From Choristoneura fumiferana (lineage: Eukaryota; Arthropoda; Insecta; Lepidoptera; Tortricidae), in assembly GCF_025370935.1 (NCBI RefSeq), contig NC_133496.1, forward strand, positions 1,294,181 to 1,358,180: a stretch of DNA of 64,000 nucleotides, given 5' to 3'. A program made the translations under genes and the position numbers. Each line of letters opens with the position of its first letter. Position 1 is the stretch's first letter. Shown here piece after piece: positions 1 to 8,962 of the stretch. Below the pieces are notes generated by a model. It saw only the letters and a program-made list of their open reading frames with translations. It ran no database searches and had not been told where the DNA came from.

Positions 1-1134
1 CATTTTGCGGTACAACATAAGATAAAATGAAAAATATCAAACAGGTTTATAAATTAAAAAACAAACTTAACTTATGCTTATAATTTTCATATAAAAATCA
101 TATCCAAATGCAAGTTTGAATATTTTTTAATAAAAACTGCACTTTTTGTGGGCGTCGTAATTTGACATCCAATATACTATCAGTAACAAATGCCCAGTCC
201 ACTTAAAATACCGGCAGTGAGTATAACTTTACAAGTAAAATAAAGGTTTTGAAATAGGGTTCATACTTATTATTCTACGTTTCCTCACTTCATGTATTTC
301 CAACCTTAATGCCGTTTAATTCGAGACTTAATAAACGTGAAATCCAGCTGAAACCAGTTCAAACCGCACCTATTACCGTCACTTTGTTAATAACGTCGCA
401 TGGCATCATTGTGATATTTGTTTGTATCGATTTGCTGTCAGCAACATGATCAGTTACCCTGCCGATATTAATTATACGTGCTTTGTGCGCCATGTATTGA
501 TATTATGTCGTACACGGTGGCCATTCATTTGATATAATAGGGAAGCGTATTCGGTAATGAGTTCCCGTAACATAATACCTGCAAACGGCAGATAGATGGC
601 GGTAGTGGTATGAGGAAATTGATTAAAGAATACTCATTTGAAAATTACAAGAAAAGAAATGAAGTAGGTCAAAAAAAGAGCGGAAAAAATACTGTTAAAA
701 TTATATAGATCTGACCTTGATTGTAGCTTAGCTAGCGTCTAAGCGTGCTAGCGTACAAGTAGCAAACACATAGTGTAAGTGTCAATAGCAGCGACACCAA
801 TTCTGAGTTTGAAACAAATCGGTACGAGAGCCCTTTTGACTATTATTTTCTTAATCTTTCCGTATGAAAATAATAAAAGGAATCGATTTCGAGAAAATCT
901 AAAACTTCTTTCAAAACTGATTTTATGCATAACTACAAGGATAATATTATTATTAAGTCGATAAAGTCGTGTATTCATATTTTTGTGGCTTCGGCCGTTT
1001 CAATATCTCTGTAGTTTCCTGTAGTACACTTAAAATTCTTTTTTCAAGTCGCTACACTCTTGACAGAATTTTTGTGTCATCAGTCAAAGATTGGTAGCGA
1101 ACTCTCACGACGTAAAAAAAGTGTGATGGTTCCT
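1..1134. other. AT-rich sequence, no gene seen
   Basis: I see no exon-like, tRNA-like or clear transposon structure here. Short open frames on both strands around 748-978 overlap each other and have low-complexity, AT-driven composition, so I do not call them genes. Confidence 0.5.
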
Positions 1135-1265
1135 CCTTGCCCTCCATACCATAGAGCTGGAGTTTGTAGCTAATGAAGAGAGCTTTACTACCCACTCGCA
1201 CTTAAGGTCACTAAGTCGCCTTTAACGATACCCATGGGAAAAGATCGGTCAAACCTATTCTAAAA
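1135..1265 (-). repeat. degenerate copy of the CTTCCGTGGATGTCGTAAG repeat
   Basis: The block around 1180-1245 (CGCACTTAAGGTCACTAAG, then GTCGCCTTTAACGATACCC) is a diverged reverse-complement match to the better-preserved copies at 59150 and 60288. A second degenerate copy in the same orientation is at 1990-2110. Confidence 0.45.
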
Positions 1266-1589
1266 TACGCGGTGCACTTAAACATATTCAGTTAAACCAT
1301 TAGAATTCCATCTCATTTCCCGCTATCACACCACACCATAATCCAGGTATTCGTTTAATCACTTTTATCTCCCAAAAACTACGGCTTCGGCCCCGTCATT
1401 TGTTTCCGCATAAGCCGAATTAAGAGCAACCCGTAATGGCCGTCCTTTTCTTATCTTGGTGGAAAATTTGTCTACTTGCCATAAAGTTGTGTAATAGTGA
1501 CCGCTTGTTGCACAGAGGCGTTATAAATAAGGGTAGCACTTAAATTCAGTATGTTTATGAATAATTATTTTTAATTAATTACTAACAAC

Positions 1590-1890
1590 GCAACGAGCTA
1601 TGGAGAGAGCTATGCTTGGAGTTTATTTGCGCGATAGAATCCGGAATACGGAAATTCGTCGAAGAACTAAGGTCATCGACATAGCTGTAAAAATATGCAA
1701 GTTGACATGACAAGAAGACCGCGAACCGAAAGACGAAGCGTTGAAAGGCCTCCCACTAGGTGGACTGATGACATCATGAGAATTGCAGGTAACCGATGGA
1801 TGCAAGTGGCGAGTTGTCCTTCATTGTGGCGTTCTAAGGGGAGGCCTTTGTTCAGCAGTGGACGTTTTCTGGCTGATGATGTTGATGATG
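1590..1890 (+). mobile_element. RTE-like LINE 3' end (5'-truncated)
   Basis: The translation carries the C-terminal signature of an RTE-type LINE polyprotein: RRPRTERRSVERPPTRW, then IAGNRWMQVAS, then a GRPLFSSGR stretch. It ends in a GATGATGTTGATGATG tail at about 1878-1890. Upstream, CTATGGAGAGAGCTATGCT encodes part of the conserved MERAML motif. Reading frames are interrupted, so this is a dead 5'-truncated copy. The same module recurs at 16530 (-), 20060, 33440, 37555 (-), 52270 and 58838. Confidence 0.7.
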
Positions 1891-1989
1891 AATTAATTAT
1901 TGTTTTTTTTATTATTTTTCCGTGAGGTGAAGGCTAGATGTATTATCTTGGGAAAAAGAAAAGACTCAGTGCAGGAGTCAGGAGTTCGT

Positions 1990-2115
1990 AGTTGGCAAAC
2001 AAGAGCAGTGCTACCCACTTACACATAAGGTCTCTTAGAGGCCTTTTACGACACCTACGGGAAGCGATGGTTCCTTCTTATACTGAAACCGGGCACGGCA
2101 AGGACTTTATGATAT
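1990..2115 (-). repeat. degenerate copy of the CTTCCGTGGATGTCGTAAG repeat
   Basis: CTTAGAGGCCTTTTACGACA and ACGGGAAGCGATGG match, in reverse complement, the core of the repeat seen at 59150 and 60288. It directly precedes the LINE end at 2138. Confidence 0.45.
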
Positions 2116-2137
2116 ACATATATATATATTTTTATAT

Positions 2138-2590
2138 AAGAGGGGAAAAACGAGCATGCAGGTCACCTGATGGGAAGCAATCACCGTCGCCCATGGACAC
2201 CTCACATCACGAGGGGTATCACAGGTACGTTGTCAGCCCTTTCAGAGACAGATAGGCTCGTTTTTTAAAGATCCCTAAGTTGTACCGCTCCGGAAATACT
2301 GTCACAGGAAGCTGTGTCCATACTTTAGTCGTGCGTGGTAAAGCTTAAAGCGGACGGTGCTAGATTGCCAATCATCAAGGTGGTGAGGATGAAATGACTG
2401 ACGCCTGCGCGAAGTACGGTAGTGAAACCTAGCTGCAGGCAACAATCCGAATAATTCATCTGAACACTGCTCATGATATATGCGGTGCAAGATGCAGAAA
2501 GATGCAACATCCCTCCGCATTGCCAGAAGATCAAGCCGGTCAGAGAGTTCCTGGTTAATAGTAGAACTCTGGATTTTTTGCGAAGCTCAT
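2138..2590 (-). mobile_element. CR1/jockey-like LINE C-terminus and 3' end
   Basis: Read on the minus strand, 2570-2302 encodes a peptide with MRRDVASFCILHRIYH, HPHHLDDW and STVRF. This is the tail characteristic of CR1/jockey-group LINE polyproteins in Lepidoptera. The frame breaks near 2330; the next frame carries LPVTVFPERYNLGIFKK down to a stop near 2250. The 3' UTR ends in the shared terminal module (GGTGATTGCTTCCCATCAGG, then TGCTCGTTTTTCCCC) and a T/A-rich end at 2130-2145. This is the longest coding remnant of the LINE whose end module occurs many times in the window. It is 5'-truncated and frameshifted. Confidence 0.7.
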
Positions 2591-2636
2591 GCGACTTTGC
2601 TCAGTGTGGCAAACGCATAAAAACGTAAGTACACAG

Positions 2637-3238
2637 TACTTTTTAGGGTTCCGGAGCCAAAATGGCAAAAACGGAACCCTTATAGTTTCGCCATTCTGTC
2701 TGTCCGTCCGCGGCTTTGCTCAGGGATTATCAATGCCAGAAAGCTGTAATTTTGCACGGATATATAAGTAAACTATGCCGACAAAATGGTACAATTAAAA
2801 ATTCAATAAAAATTTTTTTTACGGTTACCTCCCATAGACGTAAAGTGGGGGTGATTTAGTTTTTCTCATCCAACCCTATAGTGTGGGGTATTATTGTATA
2901 GGTATTTTAAAACCAATAGGGGGTTGCTACAACAATTTTTAGATTCAGTGATTTGTTTGCAAAATATTCAACTTTAAAGTGCAAATTTTCATTACAATCG
3001 AGCGTCCCCCTCTAAAATCTAAACAGGTGGGTGGAATAATTTGAAAAAAATCAGGATGGTAGTAAGTATATCAAACTTTCAAAGAAAACTATAACGGCTA
3101 AGTTTGCTTGAGATTTATTAGTAGTTTATGAGTAAATAGCTGCCTAAGGTATAAAATATACCTAAACTTGGAAGATTCCGTATAAAATGGCTACGGAACC
3201 CTATTTTGGGCGTGTGCGACACGCTCTTGACCGGTTTT
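2637..3238 (+). repeat. GGGTTCCG...GGAACCC interspersed repeat, near full length
   Basis: It starts TTTTTAGGGTTCCGGAGCC and ends ACACGCTCTTGACCGGTTTT. Internal landmarks are GGAACCCTTATAGTTTCGCC, a GTCTGTCC microsatellite, and CTACGGAACCCTATTTTGGG. Other copies or parts are at 16748, 20853, 25198, 28620 (-), 48836 and 60755 (-). No coding potential seen. Confidence 0.65.
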
Positions 3239-3336
3239 TTAAACATATACCTATGTGTTCATAGTGGTTCATATAACGGCGTTATACAAAGTTATATGAA
3301 CTCACAGTAACATTCAAACCAAGTTCTCAAAATGTA

Positions 3337-3844
3337 TTGAATCAGGCGTTACTTTGCGGAGGTCCATATCAATGAACTAAAATGTCTCCATCTATCTATT
3401 ACCCTTATAGCGGCCGTCTTCGGACATAGGCCTCCTCTACTAGGATCTTCTACACTGAAAGTCAGCAAGAGGCTTGTACGCGTTATAGGCAGTTAAAGCT
3501 TTAACATTTTTTTTTCAGTATACAGAATGAATAATTATTACCGTTAAACATTTTTAACACCAGTTTCACGCTCCCGTAACTCCACCACTATTTTAACTGC
3601 TGGAATTTCCAGCTCAGGTCCAGCCCATTTAATGAGGGCGTAATGATGAAGAAGACCCATTAACCGACGGGAGTATTAATCGACGCCATTTTTCTGAAAC
3701 GCCAACGTTAGTGCTTTTTAGTTTGAACTAAAATAATTTCCTTGCTCACCGCGACCTTCGCGAGCCTTGGCGAAGGTCGCGGCGTGAGCAAGAAATTATT
3801 TTAGTTCATTGATATGGACCTCCGCAAAGTAACGCCTGATTCAA
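3337..3844. mobile_element. TA-flanked MITE with about 42-bp terminal inverted repeats
   Basis: The left end TTGAATCAGGCGTTACTTTG and the right end CAAAGTAACGCCTGATTCAA are perfect reverse complements. The match extends through the GGAGGTCCATATCAATGAAC segment, about 42 bp in all. Both ends are flanked by TA (3335-3336 and 3845-3846). A second long hairpin lies inside the right end (3725-3807). Nothing inside looks like a transposase. Related partial copies are at 35331, 49700 and 58455. Confidence 0.75.
3725..3807. repeat. 37-bp-arm hairpin within the MITE
   Basis: The left arm starts GAACTAAAATAATTTCCTTG and runs through CTCACCGCGACCTTCGC. The right arm GCGAAGGTCGCGG...TTATTTTAGTTC is its reverse complement with only small indels. 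The loop is about 8 nt (around 3761-3768). Confidence 0.8.
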
Positions 3845-3924
3845 TAAACTTTTTAGTTTGTTTCGGTTCGGGTATGCTGTTGTTGTTAATTGTTTGACGG
3901 GGAAAGGATTGAGATTCTACTTTT

Positions 3925-4193
3925 ACAAATAAATAAATATAATATATTTAATTTATTATTTATTTTTCATTTTGTTATTTATTTCTACCGAAACCATTTG
4001 ACGATCCCAAACTAAGCAAAGCTTGTGCTACAGATACTACGCAATGGATAAACATACATAAATAAATTATACATTATATCCAAAACTCAACAGCAAAAAT
4101 TGCTACGAATATTTTCCCTGACTAGGATCGAACCCGGGGCCTCAAGCTTTATAATCATGCAGGTTCTCTAATCACTTAGGCCCACTTGCAATA
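3925..4193 (-). mobile_element. tRNA-derived SINE, family 2
   Basis: On the minus strand the element opens with a tRNA-like head (AGTGATTAGAGAACC, then a B box within CCCCGGGTTCGATCC at about 4127-4141). It continues through GCTTTGCTTAGTTTGGG and ends in an A/T-rich ATTTATTTATTT tail near 3930. Better-preserved relatives are at 47268-47562 and 52575-52765, same orientation. Confidence 0.6.
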
Positions 4194-4241
4194 AACACAT
4201 AAATCTCGAGTTAGCGTTAAGCTCAGTTTAGTAGTGTCAAA

Positions 4242-4432
4242 TTATTTTATTTTATTTTTATTTAACTGGATGGCAAACGAGCAAGTGGGTCTCCTGATGG
4301 TAAGAGATCACCACCGCCCATAAACATCTGCAACACCAGGGGTATTGCAGATGTGTTGCCAACCTAGAGGCCTAAGATGGGATACCTCAAGTGCCAGTAA
4401 TTTCACCGGCTGTATGGAACTGTCAAGCTTAA
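4242..4432 (-). mobile_element. CR1/jockey-like LINE 3' end fragment (LINE-A)
   Basis: The plus-strand text starts at the element's 3' end: AACTGGATGGCAAACGAGC, AAGTGGGTCTCCTGATGG, then ACACCAGGGGTATTGCAGAT. It stops near the CACCGGCTGT segment. The longer copies at 26451, 47945 and 55128 show the same order. Confidence 0.65.
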
Positions 4433-4674
4433 GCCTGGATTAACTACTAAATCTAGATTTATTTTTTCCTGCAAGACGGCCTTAGTTATCCATTCGTCGG
4501 TCAGTCGTTTAACTTGCAATGTCCGTCTAAGTTTACTTATGTCTTCAAACCTTGTAGTCGAATTTCATCAATTTCAGATTAACGGATTGATTTGAAATGT
4601 GGTATGGTTAATGCTACGGTACAGTCAACCAAATGCACATTCAGGAAAAAATCATGCATAAAAAATATTTTTAA

Positions 4675-4796
4675 CACATTCACTGCCACCTGACTTCCAC
4701 AGGTGCCACCGACGCACATGTGCGTTCAAAATATATGAATAATTATGACAGCGGCTTTCTGAAAACGCATATGTGCGTCGGAGGCAGTGAATGCGT
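4675..4796. mobile_element. small MITE with CATTCACTGCC termini
   Basis: The left end CACATTCACTGCCACC is matched by GAGGCAGTGAATGCG at the right. A second inner pair (CGACGCACATGTGCGTT and AACGCATATGTGCGTCG) lies inside. The left end follows TTAA, which hints at a piggyBac-type target, but the right flank (TCAAC) does not preserve it. Confidence 0.5.
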
Positions 4797-5404
4797 CAAC
4801 AAAGTACTTTTTACTCTGTGTAGTTTACGTCTATGATTCTGCTCTGTACATGCTCTACTTTATCTCCATCCTTTTCTTACTAACTTACTTAATATTATAA
4901 ATAATACGATAGTAACTATGTCTGCCTGTTATCTCTTCACGCTTAAGCAACCGAACACAATTCAGGTAAAATTTGTTATAAACTTAGTTTGAAACCCTAG
5001 GAAAGAGATATTGTAGTTTTTTTTTCCGAAAAAAGCGTAGTTCCCGAAAGAGAGGTAGTTTATTGCGGCTCATTCTAATTTATAATGGCGGTCTTTCCGA
5101 AACCATAAAAATGCATGTAAAATAGTTGCTAGTAGTAAAAAAAACGTTTGATTTATATTCATTCAAACAATGCAACGTGACATTATCTTCAGTCCGTAGT
5201 GAAACTGTAAATAGTTAGTTTCAGGCGCAGTCATCATGAAAATTACCGCTGTGATTGCTCCCAAGATAAATTACTCGCTTCTGAAGTCAGCTGAAGGGTT
5301 AAAATTTACTGGAAGTGGCTTATAATGTTTAATTTTTACCGTCAAAATAATTTCACTTTGCGACATGTTTTGTTCCATAATTAACCCAGCATAATGGGTA
5401 TACC

Positions 5405-5712
5405 CAGCATAAGCCGTGGTGGCCTAGTGGTTTGACCTAATCGCCTCTCAATCAGAGGGTCGTGGGTTCAAACCCCGGCTCGCACCTCTGAGTTTTTCCA
5501 AATTCATGTGCGGAATTACATTTGAAATTTTTACCAGACTTTGCGGTGAAGGAAAACATCGTGGGAACCTGCACAAAAACCTGCGAAGCATTCAATGTGC
5601 GTGTGAAGTTCCCCATCCGCACGGGCCCGCGGGGAACTATAGCCACAGCCTCTTGTTCTGCCGAGGAGGCCTGTGCCAGCAGTGGGACGTATATAGGATG
5701 GGATGATGGGTA
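5405..5712 (+). mobile_element. tRNA-derived SINE, family 1
   Basis: The head AGCCGTGGTGGCCTAGTGG is an A-box match. GTGGGTTCAAACCCCGGCTC carries a B box with one change from GGTTCGAACC. The body (TTTGCGGTGAAGGAAAACATC, then GTGGGACGTATATAGG) ends in GGGATGATGGG. Small deletions distinguish it from the best copy at 42891-43171. A possible imperfect duplication around GGGTATAC flanks it. Confidence 0.75.
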
Positions 5713-5903
5713 TACTCGTACCTAGTGCCTTGCACGAAGACGTGTGATTTTGTCATAATTAGAGATTAATGACATTGTAATAAAAAAACCACGGCGCGCG
5801 TCATCGTGAATGACTCTACCTATAACCATTAGGTAGAAAAGTCCTAGGGGCGACTCAAACCGGAATAACAAGCGTTAACAGTCTCTAGTATGTGGATGAC
5901 GCC

Positions 5904-7456
5904 TGTCAAGGGCAGACCTCTTGAGGGGAGGTTTGACCTTAAAGGAGGCCTAGTAAGTTATTCTTTGAGTAAAACAATAAGACTTTTTAACAATTTTTTA
6001 ATTAAAAATTGAACACAAAAAATAACAGGCCTAATTTGACAAAATTAAAAGTAAAAGTATTACGAGAATCTCAGGTAGTGAGTTCAAGAGATTTTATTGA
6101 GAGGTGGTTCTGATTATTCGGTCTCACTGGCCTACACTTCCCTGGAGTCGGAGAGAAGAACCCGGAGCGAAGAGGCTGGCCACAGCAGGGGGCCTGGTCC
6201 AGCTGAGTGGTCGTCGGTGCCGAGGTCAAAAGGGGCCTTAGGGCGGCAGGACGAGCAGCCTGGACAAGTGTTCCACGCAGGAGCGATCAGGGTCTTGGAC
6301 GAGCCAGGAAGGATGTGCAGTACTCCGGAAGTTAAGGCCGTCAGGGCTTAGTGTCAGGTTAAAGGAGCCGCCTGAGCCGTGAGAATTGTAGCCGAACGGA
6401 GCTTTGAAAGTTGTACGAAGGTTGTAAGCCGTACAAAGGTGTGGAAGTTGAAGCCGTACGGAGGTGTAAGCCGTACGAAGGTGCCCTGTAAATTAGGTGG
6501 TGTCAGTTGTGGTCCAGTGCTAGATTGTTTGCCAGTCACTCCTCTGCAGCGATGCCCCAACTCTTAGGGTGTGCTGAATTGCAGTGAGTGGCAAGGACAA
6601 TCATACGGAGTTACAGGCAGGCAAGGAAAGTGATTCTAGTTTTATATAATTATTTTAAAAAACAAAGGTAAAAATAAATAGCCTAAGTGACCGTTAAAAT
6701 TTGAAATACAACAGTTCACTAAATAACCGTTAGAGGATTACATTTGAAATTAAACGTTACTTAGCTGAGTTTGAATTTATTTTAACACCGGTAAGCATCC
6801 GTTGCATAAAAGTAATAAGCATTAACATAGTTCTGAGTTTATAACAACGGATGAGAGAAATTAACAAGTGTTAAAATATTAAGTATAAGAAATGTTTGAA
6901 ATAAAAGATTCCCTGGCCAGGGGAAGCCTTCAGTTCAATTACACAAAGTTAAATTATAAAGAAAATAATTATAATAAAATACACAGAAAAACACAAGAGT
7001 TAAATATCGGAGAACTTACCAAGTCTGGGCGTATGGAGCTTTCGAGAGAGCTGTTTAGTGTAGTCTGAGCTGTTGAATGTGTGTTTTACAGCTGTGCTTC
7101 AGCTTTTAAGGGCGAGAATATTACAGTTAGAATTCCCCCGGTCACAGCTGATCGACAGCACCCCCCTTGGCCGACAAAAACGGTCAAGGGTGAGTTGGTT
7201 ATAGATATATTTAGTCGTACAAACTCGTGTAGTAAATGAGTGTAATAAAATGCCTACTTTTATAAAATAAATAAGTAAATAATAAATAAATATTAAATAC
7301 ATATTATTACGTAAATAAATAAGTCAAGAGAAAACTACGGTGGCGACCTCTAGAGTTCGTCCGCATTCTGCTCAGAGATCCCTTATTGAAGTAAGCGCCA
7401 TCTAGCTTACACTGAGCTAACTAAGATGTCAGCGATCGCCTATGTGCATTGTGACA
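5904..7456 (-). repeat. 3' LTR of the gypsy-type element
   Basis: This is a direct repeat of 14051-15596. On the minus strand it runs TGTCAC (7456) to CTTGACA (5904). Outside a short tandem array I counted about seven substitutions and six small indels against the other LTR, most indels being homopolymer-length changes. The internal flank on the minus strand (GGAGGGACGGG, about 7463-7473) is a plausible polypurine tract. An AATAAA lies on the minus strand at 6098-6093. Confidence 0.9.
6387..6483. repeat. short tandem array inside the 3' LTR
   Basis: Variant units of about 17 bp built on GTAAGCCGTACGAAGGT are repeated. The order and number of units differ from the equivalent array in the 5' LTR (14534-14621). 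Confidence 0.7.
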
Positions 7457-8219
7457 GTACGCCCGTCCCTCCAAAAGAAATTTGAGCCTCATAGCAAATT
7501 TCGATAAAAAAAAATACACTATGACATAACGCTTACATACGTCGTCTCTCATACTATGATCATACTTCTACTCTCATGGCGGGTCAAACAACAACAGAGG
7601 CTTGTTGACCCTTATGTTCAAGGAATAAAATGTGTTAATGGAAGGTGGACGTTGTATGCATTCATAAAAATATAATTATAGACATTAATTAAATCTGTGA
7701 TTGAAATTACCATCCGTTCCAATCATTAGAGTTTTGAATTACAGAGGCTAAGGGCATATTTTACGTGTTACCAACCGCACGGGTTCCGTAATTCAAATTT
7801 TAAAATACTTTTTAACGAGTTGCAAGTTCTCGGGTAAAGGCTTAAGGACAGATCAATTAATATTATAATAATGAGTGGCGGACCGCGACAAATGATTATA
7901 CTAGTTTAGCGTGTACCAAGTAATATGTACGCGCTATAGATTTAAAGAAATAATAGTGCAAAAGGTGCAGCTATTATACGTCCGCGCGGAGGCGGCGCGC
8001 TAAAATGACTTGATTCTATAAATAGAACCGTGCGTCTAAGTGATAAGGGAGTGTGATAAGACAAAAATTAAATTAATACGCGTGCGCATTCGCCGGTGCT
8101 AAATGGAGACTGATGTGACGGCGCGCGACAGCTGATCGCCCGTCCAGATGCATTATGTAATTAGTACCTACATTGATAAGGAAGCAAGTAATGCATTATT
8201 TATTTAATGTGCGCAGACG
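7457..8219 (-). other. retrotransposon 3' non-coding region and polypurine tract
   Basis: This stretch lies between the end of the integrase C-terminus (stop at 8220-8222) and the 3' LTR. I see no env-like ORF on the minus strand. It holds AT-rich sequence, a GC-rich patch around 7980-8000, and a purine-rich run adjoining the LTR (minus strand, about 7473-7463). Confidence 0.6.
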
Positions 8220-8962
8220 CTACCTGCCGCCCGGTGTTAATTTTAAATCTTTAATATGCCATGCACCTAAATCGTTACCAGAAAGATCCTGTAGTTCGAA
8301 AACGAGTGGAGATCTTTTTTTAGTTATTTTACACTTAACGAACTTTGGTGCAAGTTTTTTGCTAAAGTATTTAGACTTATCACTTAAGAAATACGTGCGC
8401 TTCCAGACCAAGTCTCCCACATTAAATTCAGCCGGTTTTCGGCGTAAGTTGTAACGCGCAATGTTTTTTTGATGTGCGTTATAAAGTGAGTGTTGAACTT
8501 TATCAAATATATGGGTCAAGAAACCCATGTTTTGTGCGTAAATATCGCGAGGTAGAAAAAGTATTTCATTCCCCAAATCGTTATCACGAAGTGTGAACCA
8601 CAAGTCACTAACTCTCTGCCGTAAACAAGGAAGGAAGGAGTATAACCGGTCACCTCGTTCACAGAATTATTTATAGCGAATTGTACTTTAGGTATGTTGA
8701 CGTCCCAAGTCCTATGGTCGTCGTTAACAAAGGTGGAGACGCAGGATATAATAGTTTTATTGTAGCGTTCCGTATTATTAATATGTGGACTGTACTTTGC
8801 TATTAAAAATGGTTAGGCACCTTGTATTTATTGAGAAATGTTTTTAGTTCGCGGCTAATTAGTTGTGACGCATTATCCATGTAAATGGTTTGCGGTATTC
8901 CGTGAACTAAGAAAATGGAATCTTCTAAATGTTTGACTACGATTGCCGCAGTTGCGTTACGA
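8220..8962 (-). pseudogene. rest of integrase, in three broken frames
   Basis: The integrase begun in the pol ORF continues here in shifted frames. One segment, about 8962-8803, carries the second catalytic Asp in a YMDNAS context. The next, about 8807-8607, carries the likely catalytic Glu in NNTERYNKT and a TGYTPSFLVYGRE block. The last, 8603-8220, has the C-terminal GDLVWKR and WHIKDLK motifs expected of a gypsy integrase C-terminal domain. Frame changes fall near 8960, 8806 and 8607. All three acidic residues of the DDE triad can be found, but not in one frame. The cause is either single-base mutations or assembly indels at short homopolymers. Confidence 0.8.

Noticed and set aside
5405..5470. 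tRNA gene
   Set aside because: A- and B-box-like sequences are present here and at 42891, 47562, 42695 and 63168, but each continues into a SINE body, so they are tRNA-derived SINE heads.
6097..6351. 84-codon ORF identical in both LTRs (also 14244-14498)
   Set aside because: It is antisense to the element, starts at TTG, and is conserved only because the two LTRs are near-identical copies. No domain.
7457..8219. envelope gene that would make the element an errantivirus
   Set aside because: The space is only about 760 bp, with no signal peptide, no long minus-strand ORF and no fusion-protein features.
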